From Prevotella sp. (GTDB taxonomy: Bacteria > Bacteroidota > Bacteroidia > Bacteroidales > Bacteroidaceae), in contig JAEEJK010000046.1 in NCBI GenBank assembly GCA_016281815.1, forward strand, positions 1 to 64,000: a DNA stretch of 64,000 nt, written 5' to 3'. The notes beneath the pieces are model-generated. The model was not told where the DNA came from. It did no database searches and saw nothing but the letters and a program-made list of their open reading frames with translations. How positions within the stretch are numbered: position 1 is the first letter of the stretch; each line of letters starts with the position of its first letter. The translations under genes and the position numbers were made by a program. Shown one piece after another: positions 25,911-35,335 of this stretch.

Positions 25911-28316
25911 CTAACGTCGCCCAAGGATGATGTCTACCACTCTTAATGCATCCGTGATTTCTACGGTTCCGTTTTTATCGAGGTCTGAATTGGTGAAAAT
26001 GAAGTTGTCGTTGGTACGTCCCAGGATGTAGTTCACGATGACGATCACATCAGTGATGTTGATGACATGGTCACCGTTCGCATCACCAAGTAAACTCACA
26101 GATTTTGGATTGATGAGGTGAGGACCACTCAGTTGTGTCCATTTATTGGGGTCATTGGAAATGTAGTAGAAAATGGCAGAGTACACTGTTTCTCTATTCA
26201 TATTTTCAAGTTTGAAAGACAGGCGTTGTTCTCCGAAAGGCTCAATGTTGCCAGCCACGACCGCACTTGGTTTCTGGAGTTTGTATTTGCCGTCAGTCAG
26301 TAAGTATGTGTACAGTCCGATATCATTTGTGTATGTCCTATAATTATCGTTATGGAACGTCGCCGTGACGATGACACTGTTCCCGCTCTTTTGTGTTTCC
26401 ATACTTTCCACATCCATGGAAATGGTGAATGTGTTTCGATCTTTCAAATTGATCGGGTAAGCGTTTCCCATCTGAGTCCATTCCGTTGAGTCCTCCTCTT
26501 TGAGGTAATTGAGGAAAATATAGTAGTTTGTATTATCTATCAGGTTGTCTAACGTGAAAACACACTCTTTTGTCTCACCGGCTGCCAACGAAACCATTTG
26601 TATTTCACGTGGTTCCTGAATGATGTATTTCCCGTTCTCCTTTGTATAGACGAATGCTCCGATATTGCCAGAGTAATCTACGTTGCCATTGTTTTTGATG
26701 GTGGCAAGCAGTTGAGCCTCTGTTTCGGAAGTTATCCTTATTTTGCCGCTGATGTTCGTCAGGTGGCAGTAGGTTTGTGCGGCGATGTCATTGGTGAACA
26801 GAAATTCCATTGTTCCGTCGCTATTTTCCTTGATTTCTGTCACCGGTTTGCTTAGCAGGAAGGACTCATCGATGTTTCTATGGTACAGTTTCGCTTCCGG
26901 TGTTGTCGTGTTCGTCAAACTGTTGTTATTTCCATAAGGATACAGGTCGCCTTGCATGCATTTCAGCCAAGTGTCATAGTCACTCTCATCCTCCGTCGCG
27001 TCATTGTCCGCCAAGACTACTGATATCCGCTCATGGTCATTGGTGTAGTTGCCAATTTTGCCTATTTGGTTCACTATGTTTTTGTCGTAAAGCGTTTCTT
27101 CATAGTCCACGTGAGTAATCAGCATTCCATGCCCCGGCAATTTGGTATCCCATCCGGTCTGTTGCCGGTTTTCCAGCAGGAAGAACTCGTCGTCCCAAGC
27201 GTTATTGGGTATGAGGTAGAAGTTTCCTCCCTCGCTTAATGGACGCATATCGGTGATTCTCTGGCTGTCCCTGAGGATGACTGGCGACTGCCACAGGCAG
27301 AACATTTTCCCAAAGGCTGAGAATCCCGCCGGTGTGAAACTGCTGTTGTTATGTACACCGATGCCCATGATGTCCCATCTTTTTGTACCATAACTGCCAG
27401 TTGATACGTCGTATGTGTCTGCCAGTCCGAAACTGTGCGAAATCTCATGGCATATCATTCCAATGCCATTTAGGCATATCTCTCCGCCAACCATACGATT
27501 TTCAGAGGTACATGCATAGTTCTTTATTATCTTATGATCGCTGCAAACCATGACAGAACCTTGGTGTGCCCAGATGTCATCCTCTGTGCCGCCCGCTGCT
27601 TGGTCCAGACCTGCATATATAACTGCTATTTGCTCCACGATGCCGTCGTTGTCACAGTCATAGAGAGAGAAGTCCACCATGTTGTCAACGAGTTTGATGG
27701 CCTCAGCCACCATTTCTGCAGGGTGTGCGTTAGTCTGTGTGTTGGTTTGTTCACCATAGTATGCACTGTTGCGTGATACCTTCACAGGTCCCACGATGTC
27801 GAAGTTTATTTCCAACTGGTGATTGCTCTGAGCCAGAAAATAATCCCTGACGCTGCCCGTGAACCTGCCCTCATGGTAGTTGGTGGCGTTGAAAATATCG
27901 TTGTATATCCTTGCGTTCTCGGCAGAAAATGCCTTGTCATTGAAACTCACAAGGATGACGAGCATACGTTTTTTACCTATCAGGTTCTGCTTAGTGCAGG
28001 GAAACCCCATAGGTGAACGGGTGACTCTCTCCGCTTTTTTCTGTGCTTCTACTCTCTTGGCTTCTGCTTTACGCCTTTCGTCTGCCTCAGACACTTCCAC
28101 GTATTGGTTGGGAACCCCTTGTATTCTTCTATAACATCCGCTGTTGTCGAGTGCTTTCCAGTAATGGCCGTGCTCATCTCCCATCAGCCGCACCATTTTT
28201 TTCGTACCATCATTGAGTTTGATGATTCTCCGTTGACTTGGGTCAGCGGGACTTGCCTGAGTGGTCAGGGTGATAATTAGGAGAATGAGAAGAGCGGATA
28301 ACTTGAGATTGTTCAT
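25911..28316 (-). CDS. Secreted M6 family metalloprotease with dockerin-like C-terminus
   Basis: 801 aa. There is a signal peptide (MNNLKLSALLILLII to QASP). The M6 domain at about 90-400 includes RMLVILVSFNDKAF, the zinc motif HEISH in MICHEISHSFGLADTYD (near residue 288) and KRWDIMGIG. Two Ig-like repeats follow (GETKECVFTLDNL, FGEQRLSFKLENM). The last 60 residues are a dockerin-like pair of calcium loops (GDANGDHVINITDVIVIVNYILG and DLDKNGTVEITDALRVVDIILG), common at the ends of secreted Prevotella proteins. It converges on the rSAM gene with only 17 bp between stops. A role in processing the nearby peptide is possible but unsupported. Confidence 0.9.
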   Translation of the reverse strand: MNNLKLSALLILLIITLTTQASPADPSQRRIIKLNDGTKKMVRLMGDEHGHYWKALDNSGCYRRIQGVPNQYVEVSEADERRKAEAKRVEAQKKAERVTRSPMGFPCTKQNLIGKKRMLVILVSFNDKAFSAENARIYNDIFNATNYHEGRFTGSVRDYFLAQSNHQLEINFDIVGPVKVSRNSAYYGEQTNTQTNAHPAEMVAEAIKLVDNMVDFSLYDCDNDGIVEQIAVIYAGLDQAAGGTEDDIWAHQGSVMVCSDHKIIKNYACTSENRMVGGEICLNGIGMICHEISHSFGLADTYDVSTGSYGTKRWDIMGIGVHNNSSFTPAGFSAFGKMFCLWQSPVILRDSQRITDMRPLSEGGNFYLIPNNAWDDEFFLLENRQQTGWDTKLPGHGMLITHVDYEETLYDKNIVNQIGKIGNYTNDHERISVVLADNDATEDESDYDTWLKCMQGDLYPYGNNNSLTNTTTPEAKLYHRNIDESFLLSKPVTEIKENSDGTMEFLFTNDIAAQTYCHLTNISGKIRITSETEAQLLATIKNNGNVDYSGNIGAFVYTKENGKYIIQEPREIQMVSLAAGETKECVFTLDNLIDNTNYYIFLNYLKEEDSTEWTQMGNAYPINLKDRNTFTISMDVESMETQKSGNSVIVTATFHNDNYRTYTNDIGLYTYLLTDGKYKLQKPSAVVAGNIEPFGEQRLSFKLENMNRETVYSAIFYYISNDPNKWTQLSGPHLINPKSVSLLGDANGDHVINITDVIVIVNYILGRTNDNFIFTNSDLDKNGTVEITDALRVVDIILGRR

Positions 28317-28443
28317 GGTGAGAGGGAAAGTGAAATAGGTTTTAATAATAATGTGAGGGGTTATATGGCAATGGAGAAAGAGGATGACTTGTTCGTTTTT
28401 GAGAGGTCTTGTCAGATGGATCTGAATGACTGCTTCTCAATTG

Positions 28444-28451
28444 CAAAACTA
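28444..28451 (-). promoter_or_regulatory. Promoter -7 box TAGTTTTG for the M6 protease
   Basis: The minus strand reads TAGTTTTG, about 128 nt before the ATG at 28316, within the 350-bp divergent gap. Confidence 0.5.
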
Positions 28452-28626
28452 TGAAAAAATAATGAATTTACAAAAAGATGCAATAGAAAAATATGGATGT
28501 CTCTGTCGCTATGCATGGTCTGAAGGCGACTTCCTATACTGTTCGTTGAAAAGTTATATGACTGCAAAATGATTGCAAATAATAGTTAAATCAGAAGAAA
28601 ACGTTGGATTTCCTTCAAAAATGTGC

Positions 28627-28634
28627 TATATTTG
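28627..28634 (+). promoter_or_regulatory. Promoter -7 box TATATTTG for nif3/zinc-ribbon
   Basis: TATATTTG lies 30 nt before the GTG at 28664 and downstream of the ATG at 28604, which therefore cannot be the start. Confidence 0.65.
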
Positions 28635-28663
28635 CAGTTCCAATCCAAAAAAGGCTGAAAAGC

Positions 28664-29449
28664 GTGAAAATAATCGAAGTGGTGAATGCCCTTGAAAAGT
28701 TCGCGCCTCTGCCCCTGCAGGAAGACTACGATAATGCCGGCCTGCAAGTGGGACTGACAGAGACGGAAGTGTCAGGGGCATTATTGTGTCTTGACGTGAC
28801 CGAACAGGTGCTCGACGAAGCACTGGAACGTGGCTGCAATCTAGTGGTGTCGCATCACCCGCTGCTCTTCCGCGGACTGAAGCAGGTGAGCGATGCCAAT
28901 GATGTGCAGCGGTGTGTGATGAAAGCCATCCGGAATGACATTGCCATCGTTTCGATGCATACCAACATCGACAATGCAGTGGGGGGTGTCAACTACAAGA
29001 TCGCAGAGAAACTGGGTCTCTCCAACGTCTCCCTGCTGGTACCCAAAAATGTCGGAGGCATTGAGGGCGGAAGCGGTGTGATAGGGGAGTATGAGTGCCC
29101 CATGCCGACAGAGGTGTTTGTGAAAAGGTTGAAGGATACCTTTGGCGTGGCATGCGTCGAGGCCAATCAGTTGCTGCGCAGGGATATCCGGCGGGTGGCA
29201 CTTTGCGGCGGCGCGGGCGCCTTCATGCTCAGTGACGCTGTGGCGGCAGGTGCCGATGCCTTTGTCACGGGAGAGATGCACTACCATGAGTTTTTCGGCC
29301 ATGAGCAGCAGATACAGATCTGCGTTATCGGACATTACCAGAGCGAACAATTCACTAATGAGATATTCAAAACCATCATCGAGGAGAGGTGTCCGGGTGT
29401 CAGGTGCTGCCTGACCCGCACGAACACCAATCCCATTATCTATCTATAA
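28664..29449 (+). CDS. Nif3-like dinuclear metal centre protein
   Basis: With the GTG start (VKIIEVVNALEKFAPLPLQEDYDNAGLQ) the product is 261 aa, the usual size for the short Nif3/YbgI family. Metal-binding motifs are EDYDNAGLQVG, VVSHHPLLF, HTNIDNAVGGVN and a C-terminal IGHYQSEQF. Members form hexameric rings with a dinuclear metal site; some have been linked to GTP cyclohydrolase-like activity, but the role is unsettled. It forms an operon with the zinc-ribbon protein 6 bp downstream, a pairing conserved in many bacteria. Confidence 0.93.
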   Translation: MKIIEVVNALEKFAPLPLQEDYDNAGLQVGLTETEVSGALLCLDVTEQVLDEALERGCNLVVSHHPLLFRGLKQVSDANDVQRCVMKAIRNDIAIVSMHTNIDNAVGGVNYKIAEKLGLSNVSLLVPKNVGGIEGGSGVIGEYECPMPTEVFVKRLKDTFGVACVEANQLLRRDIRRVALCGGAGAFMLSDAVAAGADAFVTGEMHYHEFFGHEQQIQICVIGHYQSEQFTNEIFKTIIEERCPGVRCCLTRTNTNPIIYL

Positions 29450-29455
29450 AAATTT

Positions 29456-30280
29456 ATGGCAAAAAAAGATCCTACAGATTTGACCGTGGAGAAGAAACTG
29501 GAGACTCTCTACCAGTTGCAGACCACATTGTCGCAGATTGACGAGAAAAGGGCTCTGAGGGGCGAACTCCCCCTTGAGGTGCAGGACCTGGAAGATGAAA
29601 TCGCCGGTCTTGCCACCCGCATTGAGAAAATCGAAGCAGAAATCGCTGAGTTCCGTGCCGCCATTACCCAGAAGAAGGGTGACATCGCTGATGCCGAAAA
29701 CATCGTGGCAAGATATAAGGAACAACTCAACGATGCCCGCAACAACCGTGAGTATGATATGCTGAGCAAGGAAATCGTTTTCCAGGAATTGGAAATCGAA
29801 CTTTGCAACAAGAAAATCAAGGAGGCTCTTGTGAAGATTGAGGAGCGCGAGGCTCTGCTCGATCAAAACAAGGAAGTTGTGGAGGACCGCAAGCAGGTGC
29901 TTGAGGAGAAACGCGGTGAACTGGATGCCATCATGCAGGAAACCCGTGAAGAGGAGGATAAACTCAAGGAAAAGGCCAAGGCTCTCGAGGAGAAAATCGA
30001 GGACAGGCTCCTGACCAGTTTCAAGCGTATCCGCAAGAATGCCCGCAATGGACTCGGCGTGGTGTATGTGCAGCGTGATGCCTGCGGCGGATGCTTCAAC
30101 AAAATCCCGCCACAGCGACAGTTGGATATCAAAATGCACAAGAAAATCATCGTCTGTGAGTATTGCGGACGTATCCTCATCGACCCGGAACTGGCTGGCT
30201 ACAAGCCTGTCACAACGGAGGAAAAACCCAAAAAACGTGCTTCAAGCAGGCGCAAGAAGGCAGAGGATGCAGAGGGTTAA
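29456..30280 (+). CDS. Coiled-coil protein with C4-type zinc ribbon
   Basis: 274 aa. Residues 10-195 are a long charged heptad coiled coil (EDEIAGLATRIEKIEAEIAE and following). The zinc ribbon near residues 205-240 has CGGCFNKIPPQ and CEYCGRIL (CxxC...CxxC). The tail is Lys/Arg-rich. This is the zf-RING_7/YacO-like family often found beside nif3. Function is not established; nucleic-acid binding is suspected from the ribbon and basic tail. Confidence 0.9.
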   Translation: MAKKDPTDLTVEKKLETLYQLQTTLSQIDEKRALRGELPLEVQDLEDEIAGLATRIEKIEAEIAEFRAAITQKKGDIADAENIVARYKEQLNDARNNREYDMLSKEIVFQELEIELCNKKIKEALVKIEEREALLDQNKEVVEDRKQVLEEKRGELDAIMQETREEEDKLKEKAKALEEKIEDRLLTSFKRIRKNARNGLGVVYVQRDACGGCFNKIPPQRQLDIKMHKKIIVCEYCGRILIDPELAGYKPVTTEEKPKKRASSRRKKAEDAEG

Positions 30281-30316
30281 GACTTTGCAACCCTTTTGAA
30301 GGAAAATTACTATTGG

Positions 30317-30348
30317 GCGGAGTTGGCATGATGCTGGCTCCGCTTTTT
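30317..30348 (+). terminator. Rho-independent terminator of the nif3 operon
   Basis: A long stem (30317-30329 with 30331-30343, including G-T pairs) followed directly by TTTTT at 30344-30348, 36 bp after the zinc-ribbon stop. Confidence 0.8.
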
Positions 30349-30416
30349 GTTGGTTGCTGGTTGTTTTTAGAAACGCAAAAAAAACTTAATCTCTTGGTCG
30401 GGTAAGTTTTTCTTGC

Positions 30417-30424
30417 TATTTTTG
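30417..30424 (+). promoter_or_regulatory. Promoter -7 box TATTTTTG for the aldehyde dehydrogenase
   Basis: TATTTTTG fits TAnnTTTG and lies 66 nt before the ATG at 30490. Confidence 0.55.
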
Positions 30425-30489
30425 TATGGATTTTCTAAAAAGGGCAAATCTAAGAAAACACAATATGTCTAACTAAAACAAATTTGCTT

Positions 30490-31929
30490 ATGAAAGACCT
30501 TAAAATGTACATCAACGGACAGTTTGTGGAAAGCAAGTCCGGCAAATGGATCAATGTGCTCAATCCCTCCACCGAGGAAGTCATCAGCCGTCAGCCCGAG
30601 GGCACCGTCGAGGAAGTAGACGAGGCACTCGACGCAGCCAAGGCTGCCCAGAAGGCATGGGCAAAGACCCCGGCAATCGAGAGAGCCAAATATCTCAACA
30701 AGATGGCTGATGGTATCCGCAAACGCCGTGATGAGTTTGTCGACATCATCATGCGTGAGCAAGGAAAGACCCGCACCTGGGCCTCCGTGGAGGTGGATGT
30801 CACAGCAGACTATTTCGACTATATGGCTACCTTCGCTCGCCACATTGAGGGTGAGATCATCCCAAGCGACCGCAGGGGTGAGACCATCATGCTCTTCAAG
30901 GAACCCATCGGCGTAGTGGCTGGCATCCTGCCCTGGAACTTCCCGTTCTTCCTCATCGCACGCAAGGCGGGAGCAGCGCTCATCACAGGTTGCTCCATCG
31001 TCATCAAACCGTCTCAACTCACCCCGGAGAACTGCTGCGAGTTTGCCAAGGTGGTTGACGAGACAGGTCTTCCCGCAGGATTGTTCAATGTCATCACTGG
31101 CAAGGGCTCTGTGGTGGGCAACGCACTGGCAGCAAGTCCCAAGATCGGCATCGTCAGCGTGACGGGCAGCGTGGGCGCCGGTGAGAGCATCATGAAGGCT
31201 GCCGCCGACAACATCACCAAGGTGTCGCTCGAATTGGGCGGAAAGGCTCCGGCTATCGTATTCCCCGATGCAGACCTTGAGGCTGCCGCACAGTGGGTGG
31301 TGGATTCACGTATCGGCAACAATGGACAGATCTGCAACAACGCTGAGCGCGTGTATGTGCACAAGGACATCAAGAAAGAGTTCACCGACTTGCTCGTCAA
31401 GAAGATGGAGGCTGTGAAAGTGGGTGACCCGTGCAAGGATGACAACGTGGACATGGGACCGCTCGTGGAGCAGCGTGCGCTGGAGAGCGTGGAGGCCAAG
31501 GTGGCCAATGCCATCAAGCAGGGAGCCAAGGTGCTCTGCGGCGGAAAGAGGGTAGGCGAGAAGGGATACTTCTATGCCGCTACGGTGCTCGACAATGTCA
31601 CACAGGACTTCGACATCGTGCATGAGGAGACCTTCGGCCCGGTGCTTCCCATCGTGGAGTTCGAGGATATCGACCAGGTCATCGCATGGGCCAACGACGT
31701 GGAGTATGGCCTCGCATCATCTGTCTTCACCAGCAGCATCGACATCGCCGCCAAGGTGAGCCGTGAACTGGAGTTCGGTGAGGTCTATATCAACCGTGAG
31801 CACTTCGAGGCTATGCAGGGATTCCATGCCGGCATGAAGAAGAGCGGCATCGGTGGAGCCGACGGCAAGCATGGCGTGGAGGAGTACCTCGTAACAAAGG
31901 TGGTCTATATGGACACCCACTACGAGTAA
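30490..31929 (+). CDS. aldA: NAD(P)-dependent aldehyde dehydrogenase, AldA-like
   Basis: 479 aa from the ATG at 30490. It is a full-length ALDH: Asn in PWNFPFF, NAD-binding GSVGAG, the general base Glu in LELGGKAP and the catalytic Cys in NNGQICNNAERVY, then EETFGPVLP. The short QICNNAERVYV context is that of lactaldehyde/glycolaldehyde dehydrogenases (AldA), so it likely oxidises small hydroxyaldehydes, for example lactaldehyde from fucose or rhamnose breakdown. Substrate choice within the family is inference. It is monocistronic with its own promoter and a downstream 12-bp stem. Confidence 0.88.
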   Translation: MKDLKMYINGQFVESKSGKWINVLNPSTEEVISRQPEGTVEEVDEALDAAKAAQKAWAKTPAIERAKYLNKMADGIRKRRDEFVDIIMREQGKTRTWASVEVDVTADYFDYMATFARHIEGEIIPSDRRGETIMLFKEPIGVVAGILPWNFPFFLIARKAGAALITGCSIVIKPSQLTPENCCEFAKVVDETGLPAGLFNVITGKGSVVGNALAASPKIGIVSVTGSVGAGESIMKAAADNITKVSLELGGKAPAIVFPDADLEAAAQWVVDSRIGNNGQICNNAERVYVHKDIKKEFTDLLVKKMEAVKVGDPCKDDNVDMGPLVEQRALESVEAKVANAIKQGAKVLCGGKRVGEKGYFYAATVLDNVTQDFDIVHEETFGPVLPIVEFEDIDQVIAWANDVEYGLASSVFTSSIDIAAKVSRELEFGEVYINREHFEAMQGFHAGMKKSGIGGADGKHGVEEYLVTKVVYMDTHYE

Positions 31930-31955
31930 TTGATTTTGGATGAAGAATGAAAGAT

Positions 31956-32056
31956 GAAGGATGAAAGCAATTAACTTTCATCCTTCATTCTTTACCCCCA
32001 TTCATCGTTTATCACTCTTCACTCTTCATTCTTCACTCTTCACTCCTGACTCTTCA
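31956..32056. repeat. Hairpin plus TTCACTCTTCA direct-repeat patch
   Basis: A perfect 12-bp stem (31956-31967 with 31975-31986) with 7-nt loop after the dehydrogenase, probably its terminator. It is followed at 31990-32056 by repeats of CACTCTTCA/CATTCTTCA, like those at 17650-17712. The patch ends at the stop of the convergent DjlA-like gene. Confidence 0.65.
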
Positions 32057-32060
32057 ATCC

Positions 32061-32840
32061 TCAAAGCCCCCTGGCTTTGTAGATTTTCTCCTTGGCTAAG
32101 TTGATCTCTTGCAATTTCTTCTCTGCAGCACGGCGGACATCCTCACCCAACTTGGCCACCCGGTCGGGATGGTGGGCGAGAGCCAGTTTCCTATAAGCCT
32201 TCTTCACTTCCTCATCGCTGGCATCGGGTGAGACACCCAGCACCTTGTAGGCATCCTCTAAAGACCCACCGGAATCGCTGCCATTGTCAAGGTGGAGCAT
32301 GGATTCCACGTCACTCGCCTGAAGACCCATATATTGGGCCACCTCATAGAGGGCGTTCAGTTCCTGGGTGGGCAGGTTGCCATCGGCCTTCGCAATCTCC
32401 ACCAAAAAAGCAAGCAACTGCAGGCGCTCGCTGTAGTTGAGGTTGGCTGCGACTTGGGCACATACCTGCCGGATCTTGTTGCGGTACATATAAGGATTGG
32501 TATTGTTCTGCTCCTCAAAAAGCCGCATGAGGATCTCGTTGCCTTGCTGGGCGGCACCGTCACCGAAGTTGTTGCGCAGGAATGCACGCACATATTCCAT
32601 CTCGGAGTGCATTACCTTGCCGTCAGACTTGATGATGTAGGAGGCCAGCACCAGCATGGAGAACATGAAACTGTTGCGCTGTCCCTGATCTCTTGTGTTG
32701 GTATAGCCGCCGCTGTCCTCTTGCTGCTCGTCATCAATGAAACTGTCGATGATGTTGCCGATAAAATAACCGGCAAATGCACCCAAAGGACCACCTGTCA
32801 TGAAACCTAATGCGCCACCTATCCATTTGAAAATTCCCAT
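32061..32840 (-). CDS. DjlA-like protein: TerB-like helical domain plus C-terminal J domain
   Basis: 259 aa. The N-terminus is a glycine-rich hydrophobic segment ([21 protein letters not shown]) that may insert in the membrane. Residues about 55-175 are a TerB/DjlA-type acidic helical bundle ([17 protein letters not shown] and [12 protein letters not shown], the paired D-G motifs). The C-terminal 65 residues are a J domain with AHHPDRV and [19 protein letters not shown]. It should act as a co-chaperone recruiting DnaK, at the inner membrane as DjlA does. Confidence 0.88.
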   Translation of the reverse strand: MGIFKWIGGALGFMTGGPLGAFAGYFIGNIIDSFIDDEQQEDSGGYTNTRDQGQRNSFMFSMLVLASYIIKSDGKVMHSEMEYVRAFLRNNFGDGAAQQGNEILMRLFEEQNNTNPYMYRNKIRQVCAQVAANLNYSERLQLLAFLVEIAKADGNLPTQELNALYEVAQYMGLQASDVESMLHLDNGSDSGGSLEDAYKVLGVSPDASDEEVKKAYRKLALAHHPDRVAKLGEDVRRAAEKKLQEINLAKEKIYKARGL

Positions 32841-32877
32841 ATCTTATATCTTATCTTTAAGTATCTTAAATCAATTG

Positions 32878-33327
32878 TTAAATATTTTCGTATCTTGGTA
32901 TCTCGTTCAAAAATAAATATTTTTGATTGTCATAATCCATTTTGCAACAATAATGCTCTAGACCATTGCTCACCACCAGGTAGTCCACATGCAGCAGCAT
33001 GTTGTACACGGAAATCTGGTCAAACACCTTCTGCGATAGGGCGATGGTGGGGGCCTTGTACTCGATGATCATCAGCGGTTGGGCCTGAAGACCATAAAGC
33101 ACGCTGTCACAGCGCAACTTTTTTTGTCCCACGTTCAACTCCACCTCATTGGCAAGTAGGGAGGCGGGGTATCCGAGATGCTCTGTCAGATAGTGAATGA
33201 AATGCTGCCGCACCCATTCCTCTGGTGTCAGTGCCACATAGCGCCGGCGAAGGTCGTCAAAAATCTTGGGCTTCCCTCCGCTGTTGGTTATTCTTGCGTT
33301 GTATGATGGCAGGTTGATTGGAAACAT
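32878..33327 (-). CDS. HsdR N-terminal-domain (PD-(D/E)XK-like) protein
   Basis: 149 aa from the ATG at 33327. It matches the stand-alone type I restriction HSDR_N-like domain: VRQHFIHYLTEHLGYP, then KKLRCDSVLYG and MIIEYKAPTIALSQKVFDQI, giving the Asp and Glu-x-Lys of a PD-(D/E)XK nuclease fold. Such short stand-alone copies are widespread in Bacteroidetes and no methylase or specificity gene is nearby, so it is not a restriction system. Its function is unknown. It is divergent from holA. Confidence 0.8.
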   Translation of the reverse strand: MFPINLPSYNARITNSGGKPKIFDDLRRRYVALTPEEWVRQHFIHYLTEHLGYPASLLANEVELNVGQKKLRCDSVLYGLQAQPLMIIEYKAPTIALSQKVFDQISVYNMLLHVDYLVVSNGLEHYCCKMDYDNQKYLFLNEIPRYENI

Positions 33328-33419
33328 GGTTTGCTTGTATCTTTGATTTTCGACGAAGATAGGCTGCACCTCGGAAACAAAAATGAATGAATTCATTTTG
33401 TGTTTCTCTCGGTTTGCAC

Positions 33420-33438
33420 TATCTTTGCACTATCTTTG
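33420..33438 (+). promoter_or_regulatory. Tandem -7 boxes TATCTTTG for holA
   Basis: Two copies of the 11-nt unit TATCTTTGCAC-like sequence give TATCTTTG at 33420-33427 and 33431-33438. The start codon is about 105 nt downstream. Confidence 0.65.
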
Positions 33439-33543
33439 CTGTCACGCAAAGTTAATGCAAAACAAGTGTTTCTCAAAACGAAATGTGAAGTTTTTGAGGA
33501 TGCTACGGCGAAATGCTTTCTTTGAATACCGAAAACCAACAAA

Positions 33544-34557
33544 ATGGCTGCCAAACAGACTGTAGACACCATCATGAGCGACCTGAAGGCGCGCAGGTTC
33601 AAACCCATCTATATTCTTATGGGTGAGGAACCTTATTATATAGACAAAATCTCAGATTATATAGAGAACAATGTCATGCCGCCAGAGGAGCGTGACTTCA
33701 ACCAGACAGTCGTCTATGGTGTGGACACCTCTGCTGCACAGGTGGTGGACATGGCCCGGCGCTTCCCCATGATGTCGGAGTATCAGGTCATCATCGTCAA
33801 GGAGGCTCAGAATATCAAGAACTGGGACAGACTTGACAGTTATCTGGAGAAACCGCTCAATACCACCATCCTGGTGATCTGCTACAAACACGGGACGATG
33901 GACGCTCGAAAGAAATACATGACCAAGGCCGCCGCAGTGGGAGTGGTGTTCAAGAGTGAGAAACTGAGGGAGAACGCCATCCCTGCATTTATCGACGATT
34001 ATGTCAAACAGCAAAAGGCCACTATCGAACCAAAGGCAAAGGCCATGATTGCTGACTTCATCGGGGCCGACCTCTCCCGCATCACCTCGGAAATCGACAA
34101 GGTGTTGGTCTCTCTCCCAGAGGGAGAACGGAAGGTAACTCCTGAGACGGTGGAGCAGAAAATAGGCATCAGCAAGGACTACAATATGTTTGAACTGCGC
34201 GACGCACTCATCAACAAGGATGTGCTCAAGGCAAACAGAATCGTGAAATATCTTGACAGCAATCCCAAGTCGGCTTCTCTCTATGCTTTCCTGCCCGGAC
34301 TGTTCTCTTTCTTCCAGAACCTGATGGTGGCACATTACACAGACCGGACGGATAGGGGAGTGATGCTGGCTCTTGGCTTCAAGTCGGAATGGGCAGTGAA
34401 AGACTACATGAAGGCTCTTCGGGTGTTCAGTGCAGGAAAGACAATGAAGATCATCCAGCAAATCAGAGAAACTGACGCTAAAAGTAAGGGTATAGACAAC
34501 CCAAATACATCACCTGGAGACCTTCTCAAGCAACTTGTTTTCTTCATTTTGCATTGA
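33544..34557 (+). CDS. holA: DNA polymerase III subunit delta
   Basis: 337 aa, normal length. It opens the sliding clamp as part of the clamp loader. KPIYILMGEEPYYIDKISDYI is the typical N-terminus, then VVYGVDTS, VIIVKEAQNI and the C-terminal helical collar (MFELRDALINKDVLKANRIVKYL, SPGDLLKQLVFFILH). The tail IDNPNTSPGDLLKQLV is strongly conserved in Bacteroidetes HolA. It is followed by a rho-independent terminator. Confidence 0.95.
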   Translation: MAAKQTVDTIMSDLKARRFKPIYILMGEEPYYIDKISDYIENNVMPPEERDFNQTVVYGVDTSAAQVVDMARRFPMMSEYQVIIVKEAQNIKNWDRLDSYLEKPLNTTILVICYKHGTMDARKKYMTKAAAVGVVFKSEKLRENAIPAFIDDYVKQQKATIEPKAKAMIADFIGADLSRITSEIDKVLVSLPEGERKVTPETVEQKIGISKDYNMFELRDALINKDVLKANRIVKYLDSNPKSASLYAFLPGLFSFFQNLMVAHYTDRTDRGVMLALGFKSEWAVKDYMKALRVFSAGKTMKIIQQIRETDAKSKGIDNPNTSPGDLLKQLVFFILH

Positions 34558-34600
34558 TTTTGCCATTTTGAGACCTAAAATCACTTCTGGATACATCTAA

Positions 34601-34630
34601 AACGCACCGTTTTCATGGTGCGTTTTTTTA
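34601..34630 (+). terminator. Rho-independent terminator after holA
   Basis: A perfect 8-bp stem (34601-34608 with 34617-34624), 8-nt loop and a T-run directly after. Confidence 0.9.
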
Positions 34631-35273
34631 GGCTTAAATGACAACAAGACAAATCATTCCCTCCTTTTTTACCGCTTCAAAACTCGGATTTTTGAGAAAA
34701 ACCCGCACTCCCGTGGGTAAAATTTTAAAAATGCTGATTTTGGGTCATTTTCGAAGTTTACTTTTGGGAGGTTAAGGTTTTTTAGCATTTACAAAACAAA
34801 ATACGACGAAAAAGGAGATTTTTGAATATTTAAAAATCAACAATTTTGAATTTACAAAGTTAAAATATTACCTGATGTTTAAAAACATAAATCAGCGTGA
34901 TTATTTGTGTTTACGAATGTAAATGAATAATTATACAATGACGAATATTTCTTATAAACCACTTAAAACCAGTGTTTTATATTAAAATACAAAAGAATAT
35001 TCTCACCTATAAATAGGGAAATCAGGGAAAATAAAGGTCCTTTTTGTGATTATATGAGCCATTTTGTTATATAAACATCTGATACCCAATAAAATAAGGA
35101 AAATGATTATAGTAATTGTATGACTTGATTTTGAGATGTAAATCAGTCTGTATTTATAAATGTAGATTATAGTGATTTTACAAATCAAAATCCACGAATA
35201 TTTACATTTGCAAAACCAAAACACCTCTAATCATTTTTTTTAAAAAAGTCTTGCATATATCAAAAAAACTGTT
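34631..35273. other. AT-rich intergenic region without a convincing gene
   Basis: A 640-bp gap, much more AT-rich than the rest of the window. It contains TTTAC-type words again and again (34788, 34850, 34910, 35176, 35200), one of them a perfect TTTAC-GAAT-GTAAA inverted repeat at about 34910-34923, and a looser CTGAT...ATCAG palindrome at about 34871-34894. A TACTTTTG box at 34759-34766 could start a plus-strand transcript. The frames that are open here are low-complexity and have no leader, so I call no protein. Confidence 0.5.
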
Positions 35274-35281
35274 TAACTTTG
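35274..35281 (+). promoter_or_regulatory. Promoter -7 box TAACTTTG for the XRE regulator
   Basis: TAACTTTG, 55 nt before the ATG at 35336. The first ~35 nt of the predicted leader form a hairpin (35291-35322): outer AGTGA/TCACT and inner CCCC-AAAA-GGGG. Confidence 0.65.
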
Positions 35282-35335
35282 TAAAATCTTAGTGAAGATG
35301 CCCCAAAAGGGGGTGAATCACTTACTCAACACAGT

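Noticed and set aside
32878..33327. HsdR-like gene as part of a restriction-modification system
   Set aside because: Only an HsdR N-terminal-type domain is present, with no methylase, specificity subunit or helicase nearby.
35003..35224. 73-codon minus-strand frame in the AT-rich gap
   Set aside because: Low-complexity Ile/Tyr/Lys composition, no promoter box or leader, and no other support.
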